From Novosphingobium ginsenosidimutans (GTDB lineage: Bacteria; Pseudomonadota; Alphaproteobacteria; Sphingomonadales; Sphingomonadaceae), in NCBI RefSeq assembly GCF_007954425.1, contig NZ_CP042345.1, positions 682,001 to 746,000 of the forward strand: a stretch of DNA of 64,000 bases, read 5' to 3'. The notes under the pieces were generated by a model. That model searched no databases, had not been told where the DNA came from, and worked only from the letters and a program-made list of their open reading frames with translations. The first letter of the stretch is position 1. Each line of letters begins with the position of its first letter. Below are positions 1-9,193 of the stretch, piece after piece. A program made the position numbers and the translations under genes.

Positions 1-384
1 GTCCCCAGTCGCCGCAGCGCGCTTGCCGCCGCGTTCCAGCGCGCCTTGCGGACGATAGGCCTGGACCGTGCCAGTGGCATTGGGGGTATAATCGACTTCC
101 CAGATCCGCGGCGGGGGCAGATGGCTTTCCGGCACCCCGTCATAGGAATGGTGAAGCCAGCCGTGCCATTCGGACGGCACGCGGCTGGCATCGTTGGCAC
201 CGTTGTAGATCACCCAGCGGCGCTCAGTCCCGGCAAAGGGGCCGTCCTTGCGGACTTTCTTCGAGCGATAGTACCTATTGCCCTGCGCATCGGTGCCGAC
301 GTGCTCGCCGGTCAGCGCAGAATTGAACAGCGTCCCGATCGTCGCGCCGTCCCACCAGGTGAAGATCTTGCCAAGGATTCCCAT
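1..384 (-). CDS. NADH:ubiquinone oxidoreductase subunit NDUFA12 (3' end outside window)
   Basis: Accessory subunit of respiratory complex I, on the matrix or cytoplasmic side of the inner membrane. 128 residues are visible, starting MGILGKIFTWWDG; the C-terminus runs off the left edge. The family pattern is plain: a GTxxxGxDxxGNxYY-like stretch near residues 25-40 (HVGTDAQGNRYYR), then ERRWVIYNG and WHGWLHHSYD. This homologue of mitochondrial NDUFA12/B17.2 is typical of alphaproteobacteria. Next upstream on the same strand is the DUF192 lipoprotein gene, 38 bases away, so co-transcription with recX and DUF192 is possible. Confidence 0.93.
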   Translation of the reverse strand, partial: MGILGKIFTWWDGATIGTLFNSALTGEHVGTDAQGNRYYRSKKVRKDGPFAGTERRWVIYNGANDASRVPSEWHGWLHHSYDGVPESHLPPPRIWEVDYTPNATGTVQAYRPQGALERGGKRAAATGD

Positions 385-422
385 GGGCGCGCGTTAGCCT
401 TGGAAGCCGGGCCGGGCAAGCA

Positions 423-896
423 CTACCATGCGACCTTGTCCCCCGGCGCGATGCCGAGTTCAGCGGCCCGGCCGCCGGGGATCTCAAGCACCGCCTTAAC
501 CGCGCCGATCGAGAGCAGCGGGGTCTCGTCATAGGGCACGGCTTTGGCCGCGATGTTGCTGATCCGCCCGTCCGGCGCGATGAAGATCAGGTCAAGCGAG
601 ATCACCGTGTTGCGCATCCAGAACGAAGCCCCGCGTGGCGGGCTCATCGGAAAGATCATGCCTTCGTCCGGCCCCAGCTTGGTCCGGAACATCAGCCCCC
701 TGGCCTGCTCCATGGCGGAGCGGGCGACCTCGACCTTGAAGCTATGCGTGCCGCTGGCGCTGGTCACGGTCAGCGGGATCACCTCCAGCCCGGATTCAGG
801 ATGGACTACCTTGGCCGCCGCAGAGGCCGCGCCGCCCGCCCCGGGCGAACAGGCGACCAAGGTGGCGGCCAGCAGGGCGAACAACAGGTGACGCAT
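423..896 (-). CDS. DUF192 domain lipoprotein
   Basis: 157-residue exported protein of the DUF192 (UPF0127) family, function unknown. The N-terminus has a short hydrophobic signal ending in a lipobox (LVAC, Cys16), so it is probably a lipoprotein. The DUF192 core follows: ARGLMFRTKL near residues 65-74, then MIFPMSPPRGASFWMRNT and a DLIFIAPDGRI strand. The ATG at 896-894 shares one base with the TGA of recX (TGATG), which favours this start over the TTG one codon earlier and implies translational coupling with recX. Confidence 0.88.
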   Translation of the reverse strand: MRHLLFALLAATLVACSPGAGGAASAAAKVVHPESGLEVIPLTVTSASGTHSFKVEVARSAMEQARGLMFRTKLGPDEGMIFPMSPPRGASFWMRNTVISLDLIFIAPDGRISNIAAKAVPYDETPLLSIGAVKAVLEIPGGRAAELGIAPGDKVAW

Positions 897-1465
897 CAAT
901 CTACCTCCTCGGCCCAGACTTCCAGCCCGGCCACGGTGTCAGCTTCCACCACCTGCCGGGCGATGTCCAGTCGGTGCCCGGCGCGCAGCAGTATCGCGAT
1001 CTGTTTTTCGCGGGCCTGGCGATCGGCCGGTGGGGGTCCGAACGGGCCCAAGCGCCGCTTGCGGGCCAGGGCCAGGGCGGCCTGGCGGGCTTCAGACGCA
1101 GTGCCGCGCACCTCTTCGCGCAGGTCCGCGCCGATTCCGGCGGCACCGAGCGACTGATCGACCCGCCGCTCGCCATAGCCGCGGCGGCGCAGGCTGCCCG
1201 CCTTCGAGTGGGCATAGGCGGCATCGTCGACATAGCCAGCCTCAACGCAGCGTTCGACCAGCGCGGACACTGGCGGCTCGCCTTCCCCCTCCCACCCGCG
1301 CTCGCGCAGCTTGCGGCGCAGATAGGCTTCCAACTTCGCCGCCGAGGTCGCAAACCGCGCCAGATAGGCCAGCGCCAGCTCGTTCAGCCGCGCCTTGTCG
1401 AGCGGCTTGGGCGGGCGGCGTTCGCGCGGCCTGCGGGCCGATCGTGAGGCGGATGGGGGCACCAT
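896..1465 (-). CDS. recX: Regulatory protein RecX
   Basis: 189-residue RecX-family protein, a small helical repeat protein that modulates RecA filaments in recombination and the SOS response. Seen: a basic N-terminal tail (residues 1-20), then ALAYLARFATSAAKLEAYLRRKL, which is the first RecX three-helix repeat, and further repeats with GYVDDAAYAHSKA and YGERRVDQSLGAAGI. recA is not adjacent here. Its stop overlaps the start of the DUF192 gene by one base, so the two are read as a unit. The start is the first ATG after a short intergenic region facing the acyl-AMP ligase. Confidence 0.87.
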   Translation of the reverse strand: MVPPSASRSARRPRERRPPKPLDKARLNELALAYLARFATSAAKLEAYLRRKLRERGWEGEGEPPVSALVERCVEAGYVDDAAYAHSKAGSLRRRGYGERRVDQSLGAAGIGADLREEVRGTASEARQAALALARKRRLGPFGPPPADRQAREKQIAILLRAGHRLDIARQVVEADTVAGLEVWAEEVD

Positions 1466-1597
1466 TGCCCTAATCGTGCCACACTGTCGGGCGATTGGGG
1501 AAGGGTGCGGGTGGGCTATCAGGGAACCACCCAGACAATTGGGGACGCGTGTGACGCCGAAAAACGGCGCATCCGACTGGAAAGACGGGTTATTTTA

Positions 1598-3376
1598 ATG
1601 ACTGATGCCGCCACTCTGGCGAGTGCCGCGACGGCCGAAGGCCTTGTGCCGACGCCCAATTACGACGCGCACCCGCGCCGCTATTCGGACTTTGCCACCT
1701 TTGGTGATGCGATCGACTATGCGGCGCAAGGACAGCGCGGCATGAACTTTCACGATCCGCGCGGCACCCTGATCCGGGTCTATCCCTTCAGCGAACTGCG
1801 CCGCGATGCCATCGACATGGCCTATCGCCTGATCGCGCTGGGCATTGGCAAGGGTGACCGCGTGGCGCTGGTCGCCGAAACCGGCCCTGACTTTGCTGCC
1901 TTGTTCTGCGGCGCGGTCTATGCCGGCGCCTGGCCAGTGCCGCTGCCGCTGCCGACCAGCTTTGGCGGCAAGGAAGGCTATATCGACCAGCTGGCGGTCC
2001 AGCTGCAAAGTTCCGACCCCAAGGTGCTGTTCTATCCGGCCGAGATTGCCGAGATGGCGGGTGCCGCCGCGAAGCGCCAGGAAGCGCTGACCGGCAAGTG
2101 CGACGGCATCGCCTGGGAAGACTTTGCCCAGAAGCCCGCCGTGCCGTGCGAGCTGCCGCAGGCCAGCCCGGACGACATCTGCTATCTGCAATATTCCAGC
2201 GGCTCGACCCGCTTCCCGCATGGCGTGGCAGTGACGCACGAGGCGCTGCTCAACAATCTGAGCGGCCATGCCCACGGCATGCAGTTCACGCAGGAAGACC
2301 GCTGCATCTCGTGGCTGCCGTGGTACCACGACATGGGCCTGGTCGGCTGCTTCCTGTCGATGATCGCCAACCAGGTTTCGGCCGATTACCTCAAGACCGA
2401 GGATTTCGCCCGCCGTCCGCTGGCCTGGCTGGACCTTATCACCCGCAACAAGGGCGTCTCGTGCAGTTATTCGCCAACCTTCGGCTATGATATCTGCGCC
2501 CGCCGCATCTCGAGCCAGAGCAACGTTGCCGAACGCTTCGACCTGTCGCGTTGGCGGATCGCCGGCAACGGGGCTGACATGATCCGGCCCGACGTGATGC
2601 AGAACTTCGTCAACGCCTTTGCCCCCGCCGGGTTCAAGGCGAGCGCCTTCCTTCCGTCCTATGGCCTCGCGGAAGCGACCCTGGCGGTCACGCTGATGCC
2701 GCCGGGCGAGGGGATCCGCGTCGAACTGGTCGAGGAAGAGCGCCTGTCGGGCACCCCCCGCGATCTCAGCCGCCCCGCCCGCTACCGTGCCATCGTCAAC
2801 TGCGGCAAGGCCGTGAAGGACATGGATCTGGCGATCCGTAACGAGCGCGGCGAAGCCCTGCCCGATCATCACATCGGCAAGGTCTGGTGCAAGGGCCCGT
2901 CGGTCATGCACTCCTATTTCCGCGATCCCGAATCGACTGCAGCCTGCCTGGTCGATGGCTGGCTCGACACGGGCGACATGGGCTATATGGTCGATGGCTA
3001 TCTGTTCATCGTCGGCCGCGCCAAGGACATGATCATCATCAACGGCAAGAACCACTGGCCCCAGGACATCGAATGGGCCGTGGAACAGCTGCCGGGCTTC
3101 AACCATGGCGACATCGCCGCCTTCTCGGTCGAGAGCGAAACGGGCGAGGAAGAAGTCGCCGTTCTGGTGCACTGCCGCGTCTCCGATCCGGTTGAACGGC
3201 AGAAGCTGCACGATACGATCCGCGACAAGGTTCGTTCGATCCTGGGCCACCCGGCGATCGTCGAACTGGTCCCGCCGCGCACCCTGCCGCGCACCAGCTC
3301 GGGCAAGCTCAGCCGCGCCAAGGCGAAGAAGCAGTACCTCTCGGGCGAGATCGCCCCGATCAAGCTCGCCGCCTAA
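1598..3376 (+). CDS. Fatty-acyl-AMP ligase (AMP-binding superfamily)
   Basis: 592-residue adenylate-forming enzyme that activates a fatty acid with ATP. The P-loop-like motif near residue 199 reads YSSGSTRFPHGV, the variant usual in FAALs rather than acyl-CoA synthetases (YTSGSTGxPKG). Later motifs are YGLAEATLAV, WLDTGDMGYM, GRAKDMIIINGKN (about 467-484) and the C-terminal LPRTSSGKLSR, whose Lys (about 568) is the expected catalytic lysine. FAALs hand acyl-adenylates to carrier proteins, but no ACP or polyketide synthase lies nearby, so the partner is unknown. The ATG at 1598 gives the normal family N-terminus; a GTG at 1505 is in frame but adds non-homologous residues. A plain acyl-CoA synthetase remains possible. 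Confidence 0.85.
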   Translation: MTDAATLASAATAEGLVPTPNYDAHPRRYSDFATFGDAIDYAAQGQRGMNFHDPRGTLIRVYPFSELRRDAIDMAYRLIALGIGKGDRVALVAETGPDFAALFCGAVYAGAWPVPLPLPTSFGGKEGYIDQLAVQLQSSDPKVLFYPAEIAEMAGAAAKRQEALTGKCDGIAWEDFAQKPAVPCELPQASPDDICYLQYSSGSTRFPHGVAVTHEALLNNLSGHAHGMQFTQEDRCISWLPWYHDMGLVGCFLSMIANQVSADYLKTEDFARRPLAWLDLITRNKGVSCSYSPTFGYDICARRISSQSNVAERFDLSRWRIAGNGADMIRPDVMQNFVNAFAPAGFKASAFLPSYGLAEATLAVTLMPPGEGIRVELVEEERLSGTPRDLSRPARYRAIVNCGKAVKDMDLAIRNERGEALPDHHIGKVWCKGPSVMHSYFRDPESTAACLVDGWLDTGDMGYMVDGYLFIVGRAKDMIIINGKNHWPQDIEWAVEQLPGFNHGDIAAFSVESETGEEEVAVLVHCRVSDPVERQKLHDTIRDKVRSILGHPAIVELVPPRTLPRTSSGKLSRAKAKKQYLSGEIAPIKLAA

Positions 3377-3397
3377 GCCGTCAAACCGGCGGCAATC

Positions 3398-3435
3398 GCG
3401 CCGCGCTGTCCCGTTTCGGGGCGGCGCGGCGCTTT
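3398..3435 (+). terminator. Probable terminator after the acyl-AMP ligase gene
   Basis: Perfect 9-bp stem GCGCCGCGC / GCGCGGCGC with an inner CCCGTTTCGGG hairpin in the loop, followed by TTT. It lies 21 bases after the acyl-AMP ligase stop codon. Confidence 0.55.
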
Positions 3436-3499
3436 GCATTTCGCGGTTGGCCAATTAGGCTAAGGCAAGGTCGCGCAGGGGGCACGGGGGAACACCGCG

Positions 3500-3757
3500 A
3501 TGAATCGCGATCCGCAAGATCGGCATGATTATGGCATCCTGGTGGGCTGGTCCCACTCCAGCTTTGCCGACAAACTTGACCTCAAGCTCCAGACCGTACA
3601 GTCGACACGCCAGCTCAAGGGCGATGAGGTCGACAACCACCATATTGTGATGACCGCCAGCCAGGCCGTGCTGCTGGCAAATTACCTGTTCCAGATCACC
3701 GGCCAGACCCCGCCCTCCAAGAAGCCCGGCCGATTGGCGCGGCTACTGGGTGGCTGA
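3500..3757 (+). CDS. Conserved small hypothetical protein, 85 aa
   Basis: I do not recognise a named family. The 85-residue product has no signal peptide or membrane segment. It has a central DLKLQTVQSTRQLKGDEV stretch, then a hydrophobic TASQAVLLANYLFQITG helix and a basic tail (SKKPGRLARLLGG). GC-rich third positions and an upstream purine tract (GGGGGAACACC) support it as a real gene. It sits alone between the acyl-AMP ligase terminator and the telA operon, same strand. Confidence 0.65.
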   Translation: MNRDPQDRHDYGILVGWSHSSFADKLDLKLQTVQSTRQLKGDEVDNHHIVMTASQAVLLANYLFQITGQTPPSKKPGRLARLLGG

Positions 3758-3881
3758 TCGACCGCAAATAGTTGGTGCATGGCAAAAATCCGTGTTCCTG
3801 TATTAGCATCACAACACAGCTTGAACTGTGCGGCAATCCGCCCCATGTTGGCGGTAGCTTTTGCAAACACGGAATTGCCCC

Positions 3882-5093
3882 ATGGCCAGCACGCCAACTT
3901 CGACCGAGACTGCCGCCCCGACGATCACCCTGACGCCGCCTGATCCGGTACCCGTGGTTGCGCCCGAACAGGCGGTGGGTCTGGTTCCAGTGGCCGACGA
4001 TGCCAAATCGAAGCTCGACCAGCGCGTCGATGCCTTCGTCAACGATCTGCTAGCCTCAGACGCGAACTCGCCCGAATTCGGCAAAAAGGTCGATCAGATC
4101 ACCAATATGGGCCGCAAGGAAATCATGGCGGCCGCGGGTATGAGCAACCGCTTCCTCGACCGTCCGGTTCGCGCGATGGACAAGGATTCGGGCGTCGGCG
4201 CCAATCTGGCCGAACTGCGCCGCACGGTCGAACAGCTTGATCCCGGCAAGCAGGGCAAGCTTTCCAAGGGCCGCAAGATCCTGGGCATCATCCCCTTCGG
4301 CAACTCGCTGAAGCGCTATTTCCATTCCTATGAAAGCGCGCAGGGCCATATCCAGGCCGTGCTGGGCCACCTCTCGTCCGGCAAGGACGAGCTGCTGATG
4401 GACAATGCCGCGATCGACGTGGAGCGGCAGAAGCTGTGGGAAGCGATGGGCGCGCTGGAGCAGATGATCCACATCAGCCGCGCGCTCGACACCAAGCTGG
4501 AGGAAAAGGCCGCCGATCTCGACGCGACCGACCCGGCCAAGGCCAAGGCAATCCGCGAGACGGCGCTGTTCTATGTCCGCCAGCGCACCCAGGATCTGCT
4601 GACGCAGATGGCCGTGACGGTGCAGGGGTACCTGGCGCTGGACCTCGTCAAGAAGAACAATATCGAACTGGTCAAGGGTGTGGACCGCGCCAGCACCACC
4701 ACCGTCGCCGCGCTGCGCACAGCCGTCACCGTGGCCCAGGCCATGGCCAACCAGCGACTGGTATTGCAGCAGGTCACTGCGCTCAACGAGACCACCGCAG
4801 GCCTGATCGATTCGACCGGCACGCTGCTGCGCGACCAGACCGGCAAGATCCATGAGATGGCGGCATCAAGCACGATCCCCTTGGAAACACTGCAGCGCGC
4901 CTTCCAGAACATCTATGATACGATGGACAACATCGACACCTTCAAGGTGAAGGCGCTCGAAAACATGAAGCAGACGGTCACCACGCTGACGGCCGAGGTG
5001 GAGAAGTCCAAGGGCTATATTGCCCGCGCCGAAGGGGCCGCCCAGGCCGCCAAGGCGGCGGACGCACCCAGCCTGCTGAGCCTGGAGGGCTGA
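3882..5093 (+). CDS. TelA-like toxic anion resistance family protein
   Basis: 403-residue cytosolic, mostly alpha-helical protein of the TelA/KlaA family (PF05816), named for tellurite resistance and now linked to envelope-stress and Ter systems. After a proline-rich low-complexity N-terminus (about residues 1-45) come long helices with DRPVRAMDKDSGVGANLAELRRTVEQLDPG-type signatures and a KRYFHSYESAQGHIQAVL segment typical of the family. The ATG at 3882 was chosen over an in-frame TTG at 3861. The next gene begins one base after its stop, so it is the first gene of a three-gene operon. Confidence 0.85.
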   Translation: MASTPTSTETAAPTITLTPPDPVPVVAPEQAVGLVPVADDAKSKLDQRVDAFVNDLLASDANSPEFGKKVDQITNMGRKEIMAAAGMSNRFLDRPVRAMDKDSGVGANLAELRRTVEQLDPGKQGKLSKGRKILGIIPFGNSLKRYFHSYESAQGHIQAVLGHLSSGKDELLMDNAAIDVERQKLWEAMGALEQMIHISRALDTKLEEKAADLDATDPAKAKAIRETALFYVRQRTQDLLTQMAVTVQGYLALDLVKKNNIELVKGVDRASTTTVAALRTAVTVAQAMANQRLVLQQVTALNETTAGLIDSTGTLLRDQTGKIHEMAASSTIPLETLQRAFQNIYDTMDNIDTFKVKALENMKQTVTTLTAEVEKSKGYIARAEGAAQAAKAADAPSLLSLEG

Positions 5094-5094
5094 C

Positions 5095-5835
5095 TTGGCC
5101 GGCGAGGCGCACAATTCGGACGTGATCCTGCGCGAAGCCAAGCGCTCGCTGGTCAACAACCGCGACTATGGCGGGCGCCGCAATTCGATCGGACGGCGCT
5201 CGGCCGCGATCAAGCGCGAGCATGCCGCCAAGCAGGTCAAGCGGGCGCTGGCAACCGTCGGCGCAATTGTCTTTGCCGCCATGGTCGCCGGACTGATCAT
5301 CGACGGGATCGGGATCACCGGCGTGCTGGTGACAATGATGGCAATCTTTAGTGCCGTGGCCTTTTTCGCTGCCGTGCCCAAAGTGAAAATCCCCACCCGC
5401 GAAGCGCTGCGCGGCAGTGACGTAAAGTCGCTGGTCGGGCGGACCGAACTGTGGCTGGAGAACCAGCGCCCGGCGCTCCCCGCCCCGGCAGTGCAACTGG
5501 TTGATACGATCGGGCTGCAGCTCGATGCGCTGGGGACGCAGCTTGACGGACTGACCGACAATGCTCCCGCCGCGCTCGAAGTTCGCAAGTTGGTCGGCGA
5601 TCATTTGCCCGAGCTGATATCCAGCTACACCGCGATCCCGCGCCACTTGCGCGGTGAGGCCCAGGCCGGCGGAAGCCCGGACCAGCACCTGGTCGACAGC
5701 CTTGGTAAGATCAGCGCCGAGATCGATAGCGTGACCCGCCAGCTGGCGAGCGGTGCGATCGACAACCTTGCGATCAAGACCCGCTATCTCGATTACAAGT
5801 ACGGTGCTGGACCCGAAGGGGAGAATGGCCAGTGA
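5095..5835 (+). CDS. XpaC-like two-TM membrane protein
   Basis: 246-residue protein starting with TTG one base after the telA stop. An Arg/Lys-rich N-terminal region (residues 1-50) leads into two adjacent hydrophobic segments (about 55-90, TVGAIVFAAMVAGLII and ITGVLVTMMAIFSAVAFF), then a soluble helical C-terminus with LGKISAEIDSVTRQL. This layout and the link to telA match the XpaC (5-bromo-4-chloroindolyl phosphate hydrolysis) family, whose role is unclear. The XpaC assignment rests on layout and context and is tentative. The stop overlaps the next start (GTGA). Confidence 0.65.
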   Translation: MAGEAHNSDVILREAKRSLVNNRDYGGRRNSIGRRSAAIKREHAAKQVKRALATVGAIVFAAMVAGLIIDGIGITGVLVTMMAIFSAVAFFAAVPKVKIPTREALRGSDVKSLVGRTELWLENQRPALPAPAVQLVDTIGLQLDALGTQLDGLTDNAPAALEVRKLVGDHLPELISSYTAIPRHLRGEAQAGGSPDQHLVDSLGKISAEIDSVTRQLASGAIDNLAIKTRYLDYKYGAGPEGENGQ

Positions 5836-6125
5836 GAATCGCTATCCCCCACTCGATCGGCAAGGATGAGGCCCGCCGCCGCATCCGCGAGCGCTCGGGC
5901 GAGATTGCCAATTTCGTTCCGGGTTTCGCCTCGGTCAGCACCAACTGGCAGAGCGAGGACAAGATGGACCTGACAGTCGGCGCGATGGGCCAGGAAATGA
6001 CCGGCGCGATCGAAGTCGGCGAAAGCGAAGTGGCTTTCACCGTCGAACTGCCCGCGGCATTGAGCTTCGTCGAGCCGATGATCCGCAGCCAGATCGAGGC
6101 CAAGGGCCGTAAGCTGCTGAGCTAA
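5832..6125 (+). CDS. Polyhydroxyalkanoic acid system family protein
   Basis: 97-residue protein resembling the PHA_gran_rgn family (PF09650), small proteins often found beside polyhydroxyalkanoate genes but also elsewhere. Seen: IPHSIGKDEARRRI at the N-terminus, the family hallmark, then a beta-rich middle (KMDLTVGAMGQEMTGAIEVG) and a C-terminal helix LSFVEPMIRSQIEAKGRKLL. The GTG start overlaps the stop of the XpaC-like gene. No PHA synthase or phasin is in the window, so a role in granules cannot be claimed. Confidence 0.8.
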   Translation: MRIAIPHSIGKDEARRRIRERSGEIANFVPGFASVSTNWQSEDKMDLTVGAMGQEMTGAIEVGESEVAFTVELPAALSFVEPMIRSQIEAKGRKLLS

Positions 6126-6562
6126 AGCTCGCGTTCCAGTTCGAGCAGGTTCTTCGGAATGCGCAATTGCGCCGAGGCGACCCGCGTCTCGCGCAGGAAC
6201 AGCAGCAGCGCCCACATCAGCAGGGCAATTGCCAGCAGGAACAACCCGGCCGCCACGAGTTGCAGGCGGACGGCGACGAATTCCTCCAGGAACAGCACGG
6301 CCACGGTCAACCCGATGGTCAGGCCGCTCAGCACCATCAGGAAAATGGCACGGGTGATCAGGTGGATTCGCGTGGCAATCGCGCGGATTTCGATCACCAC
6401 GACGTCATGCTCGGGCCCGCTCGTCGCCATGTGCTGCTTCTGCAACTCGCGCGAACGGTCGACGATCCGCCCCAGCCGGGTCGAAAGCAGGTTCATGATG
6501 TTGCCGATTGCCACCAGCACGAAGACGGGGGCCAGAGCGAGCTGGATGGTCTGGGCGATCAT
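6122..6562 (-). CDS. DUF2721 family membrane protein
   Basis: 146-residue inner-membrane protein. The N-terminus MIAQTIQLALAPVFVLVAIGN forms one TM segment followed by the DUF2721 signature NLLSTRLGRIVDRSREL (about 21-40), and two more TM helices occupy residues 75-130. It converges on and overlaps the PHA-system gene by 4 bases. The ATG at 6562 is preferred over longer in-frame starts because it begins the conserved domain. Function unknown. Confidence 0.8.
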   Translation of the reverse strand: MIAQTIQLALAPVFVLVAIGNIMNLLSTRLGRIVDRSRELQKQHMATSGPEHDVVVIEIRAIATRIHLITRAIFLMVLSGLTIGLTVAVLFLEEFVAVRLQLVAAGLFLLAIALLMWALLLFLRETRVASAQLRIPKNLLELEREL

Positions 6563-6631
6563 GCCCCTTGCATAGGGGCGTTCACCCCCCAGATTCAATG
6601 GCTGGCACTGCCGCCGGACGGACAATCGCAA

Positions 6632-7186
6632 ATGACCAACTATCGCCCGATCAAGATCGCCGTCCTCGCCATTGCCTCAACCGCCCTGCTGGCCGGCTGC
6701 GCCGCACTGGGGCCCAAGCACCCCGTCGGCAACAGCGCCGTGCCGGAACCAGCCAAGCCGGTCGAGCTGAGCAAGTACCTGGGTCGTTGGTACGAGGTTG
6801 CCCGCTATGAACAGTCGTTCCAGAAGGGCTGCGAAGGCGTGAGCGCCGACTATGCCTTGCGCGAAGACGGCAAGATTTCAGTGCGCAATGCCTGCCGCAA
6901 GCCCGATGGCAAGATCTCGATCGCCAACGGCAAGGCCAAGATCTGCGACCCGGTCACCAATGCCAAGCTCAAGGTCAGCTTCTTTGGCCCGTTCTATGGC
7001 GATTACTGGGTGCTAGACCGTGCCGATGACTATTCCTGGGCAATCGTCGGCGAGCCGTCGGGCCGGTATCTCTGGCTGCTGGCGCGCCAAGCCACTCCCG
7101 CCCCGGATAAGATCGAGGCTCAGATCGCCCGCGCCAAGGCGCTGGGTTATGACACGTCGATGCTGATCCGCACCAAGCAGCCCTGA
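6632..7186 (+). CDS. Lipocalin family lipoprotein (Blc-like)
   Basis: 184-residue bacterial lipocalin. The signal peptide ends at a lipobox (LLAGC, about Cys21), so the protein is probably anchored in the outer membrane. The barrel starts with the lipocalin GxW motif in SKYLGRWYEVARYEQSFQ. KAKICDPVTNAKLKVSFFG and GDYWVLDRADDYSWAIVGEP follow, and the C-terminal motif YLWLLARQ is typical of Blc. Blc proteins bind lysophospholipids or fatty acids under envelope stress. It is divergent from the DUF2721 gene with 69 bases between them. Confidence 0.9.
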   Translation: MTNYRPIKIAVLAIASTALLAGCAALGPKHPVGNSAVPEPAKPVELSKYLGRWYEVARYEQSFQKGCEGVSADYALREDGKISVRNACRKPDGKISIANGKAKICDPVTNAKLKVSFFGPFYGDYWVLDRADDYSWAIVGEPSGRYLWLLARQATPAPDKIEAQIARAKALGYDTSMLIRTKQP

Positions 7187-7196
7187 CCAGGCGGTC

Positions 7197-9137
7197 TCAG
7201 CGCCCGCTGGTCAGCAGGCTGTCGACCACGCTAGGATCGGCTAGCGTCGAAGTATCGCCCAGGTTCGAGACATCCCCCTCCGCAATCTTGCGCAGAATCC
7301 GGCGCATGATCTTGCCGCTGCGGGTCTTGGGCAGGGCGGGTGCGAAGTGGATCACGTCGGGCGTGGCGATCGGGCCGATCTCGTGCCGCACCCATGCAAC
7401 AAGTTCCTTGCGCATGTCGTCGGTCGGCTCCTCGCCGGCATTCAAAGTAACATAGGCATAGATGCCTTGCCCCTTGATCTCGTGCGGCATGCCGACGACC
7501 GCCGCCTCGGCCACCTTGGCGTGGGCGACGAGGGCGGACTCGACCTCGGCTGTGCCCATGCGGTGGCCCGAAACGTTGATCACGTCATCGACCCGGCCGG
7601 TGATCCAGTAATAGCCGTCTTCGTCGCGCTTGCAGCCATCGCCGGTGAAGTACTTGCCGCGATAGGTGGTAAAATAGGTCTGGAAGAAGCGCTCGTGATC
7701 GCCCCAGACGGTGCGCATCTGGCCCGGCCAGGACTGGGTGATGCAAAGGTTACCCTCTGCGGCGACACCCGGCTCCTCTGGCAGCACATTGCCATCGCCG
7801 TCGACGATCTGCGGCACCACGCCGAACATCGGGAAGCTGGCCGCGCCGGGCTTTAACGCATGGGCGCCAGGCAGCGGCGTCATCATGCAGGCGCCGGTTT
7901 CGGTCTGCCAATAGGTGTCAACGATCGGGCAGCGCCCATCGCCGACCACGCGCCAGTACCATTCCCAGGCCTCTGGATTGATCGGCTCGCCGACCGAGCC
8001 AAGCAGGCGCAGGCTCTGGCGGCTGGTTGCTTTCACCCAATCGTCGCCTTCGCGCATCAGCGCTCGCAAGGCGGTCGGCGCGCCATAGAAGATCTCAACC
8101 TTGTGCCGGTCGACGATTTCCCAGAAGCGGCTGTGGGTGGGATAGTTCGGCACGCCTTCGAACATCACCGTCGTCGCCCCATTGGCCAGCGGGCCATAGA
8201 CGACATAGCTGTGCCCCGTGACCCAGCCCACATCGGCCGCGCACCAATAGATTTCACCCGGGCGGTAATCGAACACGTACTGGTGGGTCATCGCCGCCCA
8301 GGTCAGGTAGCCGCCAGTGGTGTGGAGCACGCCCTTGGGCTTACCGGTAGAGCCTGAGGTATAGAGGATGAATAGCGGATCTTCCGCGCCCATTTCCTCG
8401 TAAGGGCAATCGGCCAAAACCGCCGCGCGCTGCTCATGCCACCAGTGATCGCGGCCCGCCGCCACGGTGACCTGATTGCCGACATGCTGGACCACCAGCA
8501 CTGCGCCAACCCCTGGGCACTGCAACAAGGCTTCGTCGACATTGGCCTTCAAGGGCACCAGCTTGCCGCCGCGCATCCCGGCGTCGGCCGTGATGACGAG
8601 GTTGCTGTCGCAGTCCTGGATCCGGCCGGCCAGCGCCTCGGGGCTGAAGCCGCCGAAGACGACTGAGTGGATCGCCCCGATCCGCGAACAGGCCAGCATC
8701 GCTACAGCCGCCTCCGGGATCATCGGCATGTAGATCGTCACCCGGTCGCCGCGCTGGGCGCCCAGCGCCTTCAGCGCATTGGCCATGCGGCAGACTTCTT
8801 CGTGCAGCTCGCGGTAGGTCAGGCGGCGCTGCTGGCTGGCATCGTCACCTTCCCAGATGATCGCAGTGACATCGCCGCGTTCGGCCAGGTGGCGATCAAG
8901 GCAATTGGCCGAGACATTGAGCGTGCCGTCGGAGAACCATTCGATCCCGAAGCTGGCCTCGTCAAAGGAGCACTGGCTCAGCTTGGTCCACGGCTTGATC
9001 CAGTCGATCCGGGCCGACTCCGCGCGCCAGAACGTTTCGGGCGTTTCCAGCGCGGCGCGGTACTTCTCGGCATAGACCTCCGCCGTGATCTGCGCGCGGG
9101 CGGCCCATTCGGCTGGGACGGGGTGGACAGTGGCCAT
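7197..9137 (-). CDS. acs: Acetyl-CoA synthetase
   Basis: 646-residue enzyme that converts acetate, ATP and CoA to acetyl-CoA, feeding the TCA and glyoxylate pathways. The ATP-binding loop [12 protein letters not shown] lies near residue 260, the [10 protein letters not shown] hinge in the last third, and [14 protein letters not shown] at the C-terminus with the lysine near position 608 that in homologues is acetylated to switch the enzyme off. Length fits the family. The ATG at 9137 follows a good GGGAGAG ribosome site. It ends 10 bases from the lipocalin stop (convergent). Confidence 0.96.
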   Translation of the reverse strand: MATVHPVPAEWAARAQITAEVYAEKYRAALETPETFWRAESARIDWIKPWTKLSQCSFDEASFGIEWFSDGTLNVSANCLDRHLAERGDVTAIIWEGDDASQQRRLTYRELHEEVCRMANALKALGAQRGDRVTIYMPMIPEAAVAMLACSRIGAIHSVVFGGFSPEALAGRIQDCDSNLVITADAGMRGGKLVPLKANVDEALLQCPGVGAVLVVQHVGNQVTVAAGRDHWWHEQRAAVLADCPYEEMGAEDPLFILYTSGSTGKPKGVLHTTGGYLTWAAMTHQYVFDYRPGEIYWCAADVGWVTGHSYVVYGPLANGATTVMFEGVPNYPTHSRFWEIVDRHKVEIFYGAPTALRALMREGDDWVKATSRQSLRLLGSVGEPINPEAWEWYWRVVGDGRCPIVDTYWQTETGACMMTPLPGAHALKPGAASFPMFGVVPQIVDGDGNVLPEEPGVAAEGNLCITQSWPGQMRTVWGDHERFFQTYFTTYRGKYFTGDGCKRDEDGYYWITGRVDDVINVSGHRMGTAEVESALVAHAKVAEAAVVGMPHEIKGQGIYAYVTLNAGEEPTDDMRKELVAWVRHEIGPIATPDVIHFAPALPKTRSGKIMRRILRKIAEGDVSNLGDTSTLADPSVVDSLLTSGR

Positions 9138-9193
9138 CGGTAACTCTCCCTTTGCCCCACCCTTGCCGTCCCATGGGGCCGCGATCAAGCGGG

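Noticed and set aside
1595..3454. Long open frame (about 619 codons) on the minus strand opposite the acyl-AMP ligase
   Set aside because: It is a GC-rich shadow frame: the product has no recognisable domain, while the plus frame carries all adenylation motifs.
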